This document shows, piece by piece, positions 5,507 through 14,085 of a DNA stretch of 15,156 nucleotides; position 1 is the first letter of the stretch; each line of letters begins with the position of its first letter. Made by a program: the position numbers and the translations under genes. The stretch spans positions 1 through 15,156 of the forward strand of contig DASSWT010000249.1 of assembly GCA_035704555.1 (NCBI GenBank), given 5' to 3'. A model generated the notes under the pieces. It was not told the origin of the DNA, did no database searches, and saw only the letters and a program-made list of their open reading frames with translations. This DNA is from Saccharospirillum sp035704555 (GTDB lineage Bacteria; Pseudomonadota; Gammaproteobacteria; Pseudomonadales; Natronospirillaceae).

Positions 5507-8500
5507 CTAGTAATCGTTCTTCCAGTTCAACTCAACACCACCGGAACCAAACTGACCCCGGGTATATAACTCGGCGTTGATTCGCGGTGTCAGCTGAAAC
5601 TGCAAGCTGCCCTCCAGCCCCCGTTCGGCGCCAACTCCGGACTCCACTTCAAGGTAAATACGATCACTGAGGTATTTACCGGCCTGGATGTTCACGCCGG
5701 ACTCGCCTTCCTCGTTGGTGGCGCTGTCGAGCGTCAGAGCATCCAGCCCGAGCAGGTCGCGGGTGGTGCCAAATACGTCCAGGCCACTGCCGGGATTGCG
5801 CAAACTGTTCAGTGCCGTCGCCAGTTGCACCGCTTGCAGTGCTGACATTTCGGCGATGCTGCGGCCAAACAGCAAACGCGCCAGTAACTCGTCATTGGAC
5901 AGTGCCGGTGTCGAGGTCAGGCTCAGGTCCAACTGACTCTGGGTTCCCTGAATATTCAGGTTGACGGTAATGTCCGGCCCGTCATAAACCGCGACAATAT
6001 CGAGCAACAACTGGCTGCCCTGCACCTGAATATTGCCCCGTTCAATGGTGAAGTTCTTCCCGAAGGCTGTGTAGGTTCCGCGAATCACCTGAAAACGACC
6101 GCCAATTTGCGGGTTACTCAGTTCATCGGTGATATCCAGTTCACCGGATAACTCTGCCGCCAGCCCCTGGCCGTATATCTGGGCGCGTCTTTCAGCACGC
6201 AGCCGAACCTGCCACTGGCCAGCCGGTGCGAAGGCACTGGCCTGCTTACTCTCGGCACCAGCCTCGTCCTCTTCGGTGGCACGCACCACGTTGAGTGTGG
6301 GGGCACCACTTTGCAACAGTGAATCAAGTTGAATGATCAGCGGCGACACATCAAGCACTCCCTTGACGAGCAACGACCGCCACGGGCCGATGACCGTGAT
6401 GGTACCGTCTATGGTGGCATCCACATCTGCGCGGCGTATCAGACGCGCTTCATCAGCGGTGAACGCGAGATCCAGCTCTGGAGTCCACCAGACTTCACGA
6501 CCCTCCGGCCAGATAACATCGCCGCTGAGGCTAACGTCGCCGCCGTTGGTATCGCTGGCATTCATACTGACTTGCAGGGTTCGGTTGTTGGCAGTCAGTT
6601 CGGCACTCATGTCAGCCAGAACCGCGCCACTCATGGCGTTTTCATAACGTCCCTCGGTCAGGTTGAGGCGTCCTTCCCACTCCGGACGTTTCAGCGTACC
6701 CGTCATGGATAACTGCCCGTTGATGTTGCCACTAAAATTCTGATCCGGGCGGTTGCGCAACAGCGGCTTTAACACGGTGGCATCCACGGCCAACTCGGCG
6801 TTCGCCGAAAAAGGTCGTTCGGATAATGGTTCACTCCAGCCAGCCAGGGCGGTCTGAACCGTTGTCAGCGTCAACTGCAATCGCTCTGTTTGTGCTTCCT
6901 TCAAGGTAGCCTGAACACGGTGCTCATTGTTAGCGGTGCTGACTCCCAGGTCCAGGATCAGAGGCCACCGGCTCGATTCCCAGGCCATATCAGCGGCGAC
7001 CACAGGCTCATCCGGTGTACCGGACACCTGAACGGTGCCCTCTACACTGCCTGCCCAATTGCTGTCATTGCCAAGCCAGCGTTGCGTCTCGGGGATCGTC
7101 AGTTCTGCCTGCAAGTCCACTGAGCGGCGCGTTCCCTGTCCACTGAGGTGAATTTCACCGCCAGGACCAAAGTCAGCACGGGCCTCGGTAATTTGCCAGT
7201 CGTCCAACTGGCCAGAACCGACCAGAGCCATGGTCCAGCGGTCGGTGCCGCTGCTGTTTAACACGATGCCGGTCCACTCGCCCCCGGCATTTAATTCAAT
7301 ATCGACCACAGGATCGGTCAGTACCCCTGCGATACTGGCTTGCCCGCTAATTTCACCGTTCAGGTTTTCATGAACCGGCACGCCGAGCGCTCGCAACCGT
7401 TGCAACGACACTCTGGACAATTGCGCATCGCCAGTGATCTGCTCACCCTGGTTTTCCAGGTCCAGTTGCAACTGCGCCTCGCCCCAGATCACCTGCGCTT
7501 CATGCATCAGGCGGTCATTCAGCGAGCCGCTGCCCTGCCAGTCGAGTTCATAGTCGTCTCCCAGATACTGACCGCTGGACTGAATCTGACCTTCCACCGC
7601 CAGGTCTGGCCAGCTGCCTTCCACGCTGACCTGAGCCGAGGTTTGACCGCTCAAAGTATCCAGTTCCAGATCATCGGCGTCTGGCAACCAGGGCTTGATC
7701 TGGGCCCAGCTCAGTCGGGTCAGCTCAGTGTCGAGATCGAAGTTCAGCGGCTGCAGCTCAACCACACCGGAGGCTGTTAACCGGCTGTCGTCCGATTGCA
7801 ACGCAAGCGATTCCAACGTCAGTTGCCGGGGCGTCAGTTCGGCTAGGGAGGCGGTCAGGGTCAGGGGTGTGGATTCGAACTCGCCCTCGAAATTCAGATC
7901 GGCCGTAACGCGCGGTGCGGTCAGATCCCCTTCAATTCTGCCCTGCGCCCGGGCGCGCCCGCTCAGTGAGCCAAGCGGTTCAGGCAGGGTCAGCGGCAAT
8001 CGGCGAACGTCGCTCACGGTCAGATCAGTGACCTGATACTCTCCGTCGATCCGGCGCGCAAAGGGCTGCACCTCGCCGCTGAAGGTGAGCGCCAGTTCCG
8101 ACCAGTTCAGACGAGCCTGACTGACCTGCCAGCGTTCACGATTCTCTGCCGTTACCTGCGCCTCAAGCCTGAGCGGCTGATCCAGCCAGCGACCGTCAAA
8201 CACCAGACTGGCATCAACCGCCGGCTCCAGCCAGGGACCGGTAACCTGAACATCACCCGTGGTGTTACCGCTCAGGTCCGCCAGCAGGTTTGGCAGAGCC
8301 GGCAAGAAGGGGCGTATCGTGGCCAGGCGCAAGGCGTTCAGGCGCGCGTCCAGATCCAGTGTCTGGGCTTGCCAGTTGATGGTACCGGACAGTTCGGTTT
8401 CAGTGTCTGCCAACTGCACCTGGCTCTGGCCCAGTTGCACCTGGGTCAGGTCAAAGCGGCCAACCTTCAGGGAAGCGTTCAGCGGCTGGTTTTGCCATTG

Positions 8501-10186
8501 GCCGTCGATGGCCAGGCTGCCGGTGGCCACCGGGTCGGTGGCGGTGCCACTCCACTGCAACTGACCGCTGACTCCCCAGTTCTGCTGTACCGGCAAGTCA
8601 ACTCCGGCAATAGCGAGCCAGCTGGAGCGGACATCGAACAGTTCAGTCGTCGCCTCGAGCTGCAGGGTAGCCAGTTGCAACTGACCTGAGGCTTCAATAT
8701 CACCCGCTTCGGTTGCCAGCATCGTGTTGCTCAGCGTCAGTTGCTCGCGGGTGGCGGTCAGGTCGGTCGACAGATCGAAGGGAGCCTCCTGGTAGGCACC
8801 ACTCGTCTCGATTTGCCCACTGAACTCCGGGCTGTCGAAGGTGCCGGTCAGGCTGCCCTCGCCGGTAGTAGTCAGCGCCAGAGCTTCTGGCCAGGCGGCA
8901 ATCCAGGGCTGCCAGCGGCTCTGATCCAGGTTCTGCCAGCTCAGGCTCAGATCGAGCTCCCGGGTATCCCATTGTACCCGGCCCCGGGTTTCTACATGGG
9001 CCTCGCCCCAGTTCAATTGCGCCGATTCGAGCTCGACACCGCTGGCCGTGGCCAGGCTTTGGGCACTAATACTCAGGGGGTCACCGCGCAGGGTGCCATC
9101 CAGCTGCACCGTTCCGTCATACTGGGGCTGTTGCCAGCCTCCGCTGAGGCGACCGTTGACCGAGACGGCTCCCGAGACATCGGAGACCGGTATTACATCG
9201 TTCAGCAGTGCCAGGGGCAGGGCATCCGCATCGATGCTGAGGTCAGCCTGGCGGGGCCCGACATAGCCGTTGAAGCGTGCGTTCTGGCCATCGATGGTTG
9301 CTGTGAGCGGCGAGAGATAAACGCGCGTTTCCGCTGGGCTGTAGCTTACCTGCCCGCCCAGGGTCACCCGGTGTTCGCGCCAGGGCAACGCCAGCGTTCC
9401 GATATCGGCGCGCCATTGTGACGCCACCCGGCTCAACCGCAGGTCCCATTCGCCCACCAGAGGTTCGTTCAGTGGCCAGTTCACCCAGCGTGCCCAGGAG
9501 CCCTCGGCGGCGGCGTTCAGTTCGCCCCGGAGACTGAGCGAATCAACCGCATCGACCGTCACCGAGGCGGATACAGACTGGTTTTCACCCCCGGTCAGCA
9601 ACAGCGACAGGCGCGCTGGCCAGCTGCCCCAATTGATTTCGGCATCGGCTTCCACCCGCGCCTGCAAGACGGGCCGGTCCGGCAGGTTCAGTTCAAACCG
9701 CGCCACCGACAACTGCGCCAGCTGAATCGGCGGTATACGGTTCCAGACCGCCTGCAACTGCCCCAGCGGATCGGTTGATGTTCCGGGTTCCGGCGCTGGT
9801 TCGGTTTCGGAACCCGGTGGTACATGCACAAACACCCGGTCAGCCGTTAGCGAATCGATCCAGACTCTGCGTTGCCAGATGTAGCGTGGTTGCCATTCCA
9901 ATACACCGGCGTCAACGCCGACACTCAACCCTCCATCGCCAGCCTGGTAGGTGAGCTGATCGAAACTCAACTCGCTCAGCGTTGCCCAGCGCGGGTTGTC
10001 AATGGTCAGGGTTTGGCCAGTAAAAACCGGTAACCAGCGTTCAGCTTGGGCCAGCAAAGTCAGGCGCCCGGTTTCAGTTCCGAGCAGAAAAGCCAGGGCG
10101 ACTGCCAGAATAAGAAACAGACCTGCAACCAGAGACAATGCAATTAGCCAGGCACGACGGGCTACGGTGCGTACGCGAATCGCCAT
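5507..10186 (-). CDS. tamB: TamB, translocation and assembly module inner-membrane protein
   Basis: The 1559-residue product is anchored in the inner membrane by one N-terminal helix (about 12-36) and spans the periplasm as a long beta-rich groove. With TamA it helps insert outer-membrane proteins and, from work on the AsmA-like family, move phospholipids to the outer membrane. A Pro/Glu-rich linker sits at 123-140. From about 346 to 1359 there are some eleven anchors of the type [VI]-x-G-x-x-x-x-P, spaced 83-124 residues apart (mean about 100). The C-terminal TamB domain (about 1180-1559) carries the typical LLARLLFGRS motif (1435-1443) and the final GSGGVELNWKNDY tail. E. coli TamB has about 1259 residues, so this copy is roughly 300 longer. 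The ATG overlaps the tamA stop as TAATG, indicating coupled translation. Many long antisense frames across this gene are shadows. Confidence 0.95.
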   Translation of the reverse strand: MAIRVRTVARRAWLIALSLVAGLFLILAVALAFLLGTETGRLTLLAQAERWLPVFTGQTLTIDNPRWATLSELSFDQLTYQAGDGGLSVGVDAGVLEWQPRYIWQRRVWIDSLTADRVFVHVPPGSETEPAPEPGTSTDPLGQLQAVWNRIPPIQLAQLSVARFELNLPDRPVLQARVEADAEINWGSWPARLSLLLTGGENQSVSASVTVDAVDSLSLRGELNAAAEGSWARWVNWPLNEPLVGEWDLRLSRVASQWRADIGTLALPWREHRVTLGGQVSYSPAETRVYLSPLTATIDGQNARFNGYVGPRQADLSIDADALPLALLNDVIPVSDVSGAVSVNGRLSGGWQQPQYDGTVQLDGTLRGDPLSISAQSLATASGVELESAQLNWGEAHVETRGRVQWDTRELDLSLSWQNLDQSRWQPWIAAWPEALALTTTGEGSLTGTFDSPEFSGQIETSGAYQEAPFDLSTDLTATREQLTLSNTMLATEAGDIEASGQLQLATLQLEATTELFDVRSSWLAIAGVDLPVQQNWGVSGQLQWSGTATDPVATGSLAIDGQWQNQPLNASLKVGRFDLTQVQLGQSQVQLADTETELSGTINWQAQTLDLDARLNALRLATIRPFLPALPNLLADLSGNTTGDVQVTGPWLEPAVDASLVFDGRWLDQPLRLEAQVTAENRERWQVSQARLNWSELALTFSGEVQPFARRIDGEYQVTDLTVSDVRRLPLTLPEPLGSLSGRARAQGRIEGDLTAPRVTADLNFEGEFESTPLTLTASLAELTPRQLTLESLALQSDDSRLTASGVVELQPLNFDLDTELTRLSWAQIKPWLPDADDLELDTLSGQTSAQVSVEGSWPDLAVEGQIQSSGQYLGDDYELDWQGSGSLNDRLMHEAQVIWGEAQLQLDLENQGEQITGDAQLSRVSLQRLRALGVPVHENLNGEISGQASIAGVLTDPVVDIELNAGGEWTGIVLNSSGTDRWTMALVGSGQLDDWQITEARADFGPGGEIHLSGQGTRRSVDLQAELTIPETQRWLGNDSNWAGSVEGTVQVSGTPDEPVVAADMAWESSRWPLILDLGVSTANNEHRVQATLKEAQTERLQLTLTTVQTALAGWSEPLSERPFSANAELAVDATVLKPLLRNRPDQNFSGNINGQLSMTGTLKRPEWEGRLNLTEGRYENAMSGAVLADMSAELTANNRTLQVSMNASDTNGGDVSLSGDVIWPEGREVWWTPELDLAFTADEARLIRRADVDATIDGTITVIGPWRSLLVKGVLDVSPLIIQLDSLLQSGAPTLNVVRATEEDEAGAESKQASAFAPAGQWQVRLRAERRAQIYGQGLAAELSGELDITDELSNPQIGGRFQVIRGTYTAFGKNFTIERGNIQVQGSQLLLDIVAVYDGPDITVNLNIQGTQSQLDLSLTSTPALSNDELLARLLFGRSIAEMSALQAVQLATALNSLRNPGSGLDVFGTTRDLLGLDALTLDSATNEEGESGVNIQAGKYLSDRIYLEVESGVGAERGLEGSLQFQLTPRINAELYTRGQFGSGGVELNWKNDY

Positions 10187-12105
10187 TAGAAAGACTGCCC
10201 GAGGCTGATGTAAATCTGAAATGCCGGGTCGCTGTCACGCCCATTGACGGGAAAGGCAAGATCGAACCGGATCGGCGCGAAGCGGGTAAAGTAGCGAACC
10301 CCGACACCGGCCCCGTAGTACCAGTTGGATTGCTCGGTCGGGTTCCAGTTTTCACTGACGCTGACCGCGTCGCCAAAGAGGACCGCCCCCCAGTTCTCAC
10401 TCAACTGGCCACGCAGCTCCAGGCTGCCTTCCCACTGGTGGGTACCGCCCCGATCTGTGCCTTCCAGGCCAATGGAACGATAGGGATAGCCGCGTACCGA
10501 GCCGCCGCCACCGCCCACCAGCCGGTCTGAGGTGGGAATGTTATCCAGGTCGGCCGAATCGTTGAACGGCCACAGTGATGTCCAGTCCAGCCGGTTGGCG
10601 AGTACCAGCTCATCGGTCAGACTGCGAAAGCTGGACCACCCCACCGAGCCGACGTAAAACGGGTCGCTCGAATTGTTCAAACTCCAGACCGGCTCAAGGC
10701 CGAAACTGTAGCGCAAGCCTTTCTGCGGATTAAAATCGTTAGGGGCTGAATCGAACTCATAGGACAGCGGCACCCGGATCAGGCTGTAGGTGCTCCACTG
10801 CTCACCGACCCGCTCATCGCTGCGCCGATAGGCGACACCGTAGCGATAGGTATCGTGACGTGAGGCACGCCGGTCGATGGTGGCTCGGCTATCACCGATG
10901 TAGAACTCATCGTCATCCGGCGTTTCATGAGTCAGAGTGTTGTTCCACACCAGCGTATTGCGGGCTTCCAGAAAGCCCGGCAACGTCAGCTGAATTTTGC
11001 CACTCTGCCGGTCCCGCTGCAGTTCGCCACCCAGTTCCAGCCACTGGGCACGGCCCATCAGGTTGCGATGTTCCCACCCGGCTCTCAGGCCGAAGCCCTG
11101 GTCGGTATCCCAGCCGATACCGGCGCTGAGCGTTCGCGGGGCGCGCTGGGTCAGTTCAAAGGTGACATCCACAGAGCCGTCTTCAGTCCGGTTCAATGAC
11201 CGGCGCACGGATGCAAACAGCTGGGTTTCGTAGAGATTGATGATCGCCTGATCGATATTGGCCCGGCTGAAGCAGTTGCCCGGGCGCAGGTCTGTCTGGC
11301 GCCGCAAAAAGGCCTCATCAATGCCTTCATCGCCGGTGAAGGAGATTTCACCCTGAGTGGACGGTTTAGCCGCATTAACCTGGTAGATCACCTGACCGCC
11401 ATCCTGCTCCGGCTGCAGTATGACCTCATGGCTGACATTCAGCGTAAAGTAACAGCTTTTGCTATCGATGATTGTCTGCAACTGGGACTGGTCGCTCAGA
11501 ATGGCCTCGGCGACCAGGGGCTCGCCTTTACCAGACTCGGGCCAGGTGTCTGGCAACTTGACGTCAACGCCGTCTACGCGAACACCAAGCACCTGATACT
11601 GGGGGCCGGTATCAATGCGGTACTGCACCCGCTCCTGAGTCTCCCCTTCGGTTTCGCCGGCTTCCTCCACCACCCGGTGGATGATCTCGGCCTCGTAGTA
11701 CCCTTTCGACTCCAGTACCTGGCGCATCTGCTCGCGCTCGCCCTGCGCCAACCGGCTGGCTCGCGGGTTCAGCCCGATAGAGCGCAATGAATCCCGATAG
11801 CCCTGCAATTGATCGCGCAGATCATTGCGCAAGCCACGGTTGCCCGGTGACACTTCAATGTCACCGCGTGCCACTAACGGCAATTCCGCCGCCTGAATTG
11901 AGCCCAGCGTGGCAATCAACAACACAATGCTCAATCCCAGAGCCTGCAGGTTGCTGTATCGATAATGGCAGTATCGATGATCGAAAATAATCTTAACTCC
12001 TGAATCAGAATGCCGTCTGCATGTCTGAGCATTGAACGACGGGAATACCTGCAGATACACTAGCCGAACAGGCTGAACACCGGCTGAAGCCACCGCCTCA
12101 GCCAT
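10186..12105 (-). CDS. tamA: TamA, outer-membrane Omp85-family assembly protein
   Basis: Counted from the ATG at 12103-12105 the frame has 639 residues. A signal-peptide core is at about 56-68 with cleavage near 72-73 (SIQA/AELP). Three POTRA domains follow (about 75-325), with a cysteine pair C217/C278 that could form a disulphide. A 16-strand barrel then runs to the C-terminal phenylalanine expected of outer-membrane proteins. The Omp85 lid motif VRGY lies at 537-540 in a glycine-rich context (GGGGGS). It acts in the outer membrane with TamB, encoded directly downstream with a 1-base overlap. The start is uncertain: 55 residues before the hydrophobic core is far too long for a normal signal peptide, and the ATG has no good ribosome site. 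A strong AGGAG lies before an ATT codon at residue 39 (11989-11991), which would give about 601 residues with a more normal leader. Confidence 0.92.
   Translation of the reverse strand: MAEAVASAGVQPVRLVYLQVFPSFNAQTCRRHSDSGVKIIFDHRYCHYRYSNLQALGLSIVLLIATLGSIQAAELPLVARGDIEVSPGNRGLRNDLRDQLQGYRDSLRSIGLNPRASRLAQGEREQMRQVLESKGYYEAEIIHRVVEEAGETEGETQERVQYRIDTGPQYQVLGVRVDGVDVKLPDTWPESGKGEPLVAEAILSDQSQLQTIIDSKSCYFTLNVSHEVILQPEQDGGQVIYQVNAAKPSTQGEISFTGDEGIDEAFLRRQTDLRPGNCFSRANIDQAIINLYETQLFASVRRSLNRTEDGSVDVTFELTQRAPRTLSAGIGWDTDQGFGLRAGWEHRNLMGRAQWLELGGELQRDRQSGKIQLTLPGFLEARNTLVWNNTLTHETPDDDEFYIGDSRATIDRRASRHDTYRYGVAYRRSDERVGEQWSTYSLIRVPLSYEFDSAPNDFNPQKGLRYSFGLEPVWSLNNSSDPFYVGSVGWSSFRSLTDELVLANRLDWTSLWPFNDSADLDNIPTSDRLVGGGGGSVRGYPYRSIGLEGTDRGGTHQWEGSLELRGQLSENWGAVLFGDAVSVSENWNPTEQSNWYYGAGVGVRYFTRFAPIRFDLAFPVNGRDSDPAFQIYISLGQSF
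11989..12001 (-). promoter_or_regulatory. Internal ribosome site and possible AUU start of tamA
   Basis: On the minus strand AGGAG (11997-12001) is followed after five bases by ATT (11989-11991), in frame with tamA. Initiation here would give a leader of about 34 residues with arginines ahead of a hydrophobic core, much closer to a real signal peptide than the ATG at 12105. AUU starts are known but rare (infC and pcnB in E. coli). Confidence 0.35.
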
Positions 12106-12301
12106 TCGATATAGCTGGCCTTACGTGCCATATTCCCATAAGTAACTTCACGGCAACTATTTATAACCTTAAACTTGCACGTTGCTGACCCATAATCAGG
12201 CAGAGACAGCCCCGGGTTACAGTCCAGTGTCACCCACTTGTTGTCCGGAGGGGCTTCCCGTCGCCACGCCCCCTGGCGCCTAATCCATGCAAGGACCTTT
12301 C
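12106..12301. other. Divergent intergenic region between tamA and the PA4642-family gene
   Basis: These 196 bases separate two divergently read genes and must hold both promoters. An AT-rich patch at 12157-12174 includes TATAAA on the minus strand (12160-12165), a possible -10 for tamA. CATAAT on the plus strand (12191-12196) is a possible -10 for the downstream gene. Neither has a good -35, so both assignments are weak. No repeat or RNA gene is apparent. Confidence 0.3.
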
Positions 12302-12583
12302 ATGAAACGTGATAAAAAACGGGTAGAAGGCGAAGTCTGGGGTGAAGCCCGACTCGAAGACTACCTCAACTTTACAACCTATGATGGCACAGACCCGGAT
12401 TTCCACTGCCTTTACCGGGCGTATACTCGCATGAACGAAGAAACATTCGAGCGTTTTGTCGACCTGTTCCGCGAACGGGGCCGCAACCTGAACGCCACCA
12501 ACCTGCAGGGCGAAACCCTGGCCGACATCCTGCGTGACCACACCCAGGCACAGGCTTACCGGGATGCGCTTTTAAAGGGCTAA
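12302..12583 (+). CDS. PA4642-family small protein
   Basis: This 93-residue soluble protein matches the PA4642 family of Pseudomonas and relatives, which are short, mostly helical proteins of unknown function. Family features visible are the charged start (MKRDKKRVEGEVWGEARLED), DPDFHCLYRAYTRM (31-44), and the closing stretch with a Gly-Glu-Thr-Leu segment around 70-73 (NLQGETLADIL). There is no signal peptide or membrane segment. The ATG at 12302 follows AAGGA; the ATG at 12287 lacks a ribosome site and adds five residues without family support. Its TAA overlaps the TAG of radA on the other strand, so the two genes meet tail to tail with no room for a separate terminator. Confidence 0.85.
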   Translation: MKRDKKRVEGEVWGEARLEDYLNFTTYDGTDPDFHCLYRAYTRMNEETFERFVDLFRERGRNLNATNLQGETLADILRDHTQAQAYRDALLKG

Positions 12584-13965
12584 ACGTCTGACCAGGCGCT
12601 GAACACCTCATCGAGCCGGTTCGCGCCGATCACCGTCATGCCCTCGATCGGCTTCTTCGGCGCGTTGGCTTTCGGGATAATGGCCTTGCGGAAGCCATGC
12701 TTGGCCGCTTCGGTAATGCGTTCCAGGCCATTGGGCACCGGCCGCAGTTCGCCGTTGAGCCCCAGTTCACCGAACACCACCCAGTCTTTGGGCAGGGGTT
12801 TATCGCGCAGGCTCGACACCACAGCCAGCAAGGTCGCCAGATCCGCACTGGTCTCGGTGACCCGCACACCACCAACCACGTTCAGAAACACATCCTGATC
12901 ACCGGTGAACACCCCGCCGTGACGGTTCAGAATGGCCAGTATCATCGACAGCCGGTTGGTATCCAGCCCCACCGCGATGCGCCGGGGGTGGCCCATGCTG
13001 GTGCCATCGACCAGCGCCTGCAGCTCGATCAGCAGCGGCCGTGTACCTTCCCAAACCACCGTCACCACCGAGCCAGGCGACGGCTCGCTGCTCTTGTTTA
13101 GAAAGATCGAGCTCGGGTTTTTTACCTCTTTCAGCCCGACATCGAGCATGGCGAAAACACCCAGCTCGTTAACGGCGCCAAAGCGGTTCTTGATGGCGCG
13201 CAGGGTACGAAAGCGGCTGTCGCCGGAACTCTCCAGCATGACCGAGGCATCAATCATATGTTCAAGTACCTTGGGGCCAGCCAGACTGCCATCTTTGGTG
13301 ACGTGACCGACCAGAATCAGCACCGTACCGGTCTGCTTGGCAAAGCGGGTGAGCCAGGCGGCCGATTCACGCACCTGTGACACACTGCCCGGGGCCGATT
13401 CGACATCCGGCGCGTGCATGACCTGAATGGAATCGATCACCAGAATCCGCGGCCGGGTTTCCTGTGCTGTTTCGGTGATCGACGCCACCGAGGTTTCGGC
13501 CAGAATCGACAAGGCATCCATCGGCAGGTTCAGGCGCTGGGCGCGCAAGGCAATCTGCTGTACCGACTCTTCACCGGAGACATACAGCACCGGTAACTGG
13601 CGCGCCAGATGACACAGGGTTTGTAACAGCAAGGTGGATTTACCCGCCCCCGGATGCCCGCCAATCAACACCGCACTGCCACTGACCAAACCGCCGCCGA
13701 GCACCCGGTCGAACTCGCCCATACCGGTCGGGATGCGCGCCTGCTCTTCCAGACTAACATCGGACAGTTTCTGGATTTGACTGCGGCTGCCACTGAAGCC
13801 GGTGCGTTTGTCATCCTGAAAATTCGGTTGCCGCGCTGCTGCACCGGTGGCTTCACGAAACTCCTTCAGCGTATTCCAGGCCTTGCATTCACCACACTGG
13901 CCCTGCCACTTGGAATAGTCGGCTCCGCATTCGGAGCATACAAATTGTGTCTTCGATTTGGCCAA
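12580..13965 (-). CDS. radA: DNA repair protein RadA (branch-migration helicase)
   Basis: The 461-residue protein is full length for the family (E. coli about 460). Domains run in order: a C4 zinc finger (C10, C13, C24, C27); a RecA-like ATPase with Walker A GGHPGAGKST (102-111) and Walker B ILVIDSIQ (174-181); the RadA-specific KNRFG motif (259-263); and a Lon-protease-like C-terminal domain (about 290-461). RadA drives branch migration of recombination intermediates in the cytoplasm. The start is a TTG at 13963-13965, giving MAKSKTQFVCSECGADYSKW, which aligns with the normal family start. GAGG lies seven bases upstream and no ATG is closer. It is divergent from the dGTPase gene (120-base gap) and overlaps the stop of the PA4642-family gene by 4 bases. 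Confidence 0.95.
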   Translation of the reverse strand: MAKSKTQFVCSECGADYSKWQGQCGECKAWNTLKEFREATGAAARQPNFQDDKRTGFSGSRSQIQKLSDVSLEEQARIPTGMGEFDRVLGGGLVSGSAVLIGGHPGAGKSTLLLQTLCHLARQLPVLYVSGEESVQQIALRAQRLNLPMDALSILAETSVASITETAQETRPRILVIDSIQVMHAPDVESAPGSVSQVRESAAWLTRFAKQTGTVLILVGHVTKDGSLAGPKVLEHMIDASVMLESSGDSRFRTLRAIKNRFGAVNELGVFAMLDVGLKEVKNPSSIFLNKSSEPSPGSVVTVVWEGTRPLLIELQALVDGTSMGHPRRIAVGLDTNRLSMILAILNRHGGVFTGDQDVFLNVVGGVRVTETSADLATLLAVVSSLRDKPLPKDWVVFGELGLNGELRPVPNGLERITEAAKHGFRKAIIPKANAPKKPIEGMTVIGANRLDEVFSAWSDV

Positions 13966-13980
13966 GCCTTTGCCTCTTTG

Positions 13981-14009
13981 TTGATGGTGTGAATGATGAC
14001 GCGTATGAA
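13981..14009 (+). promoter_or_regulatory. Candidate sigma-70 promoter of the dGTPase gene
   Basis: TTGATG (13981-13986) and TATGAA (14004-14009) are separated by exactly 17 bases, each matching four of six consensus positions. A transcript starting near 14016 would carry a leader of about 70 bases before the ATG at 14086. It would exclude the in-frame ATG codons at 13993-14005, supporting the later start. Confidence 0.4.
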
Positions 14010-14085
14010 TGATGAAGCTGTTGGGCGCTGCACGGCTGACGATGATACCCTATCTGTCGTCAACGACCACGCACAGGATAACCAG

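Noticed and set aside
8741..9421. 226-codon open frame on the plus strand
   Set aside because: It is antisense to tamB, whose translation shows continuous TamB-type repeats there. There is no ribosome site and no recognisable product.
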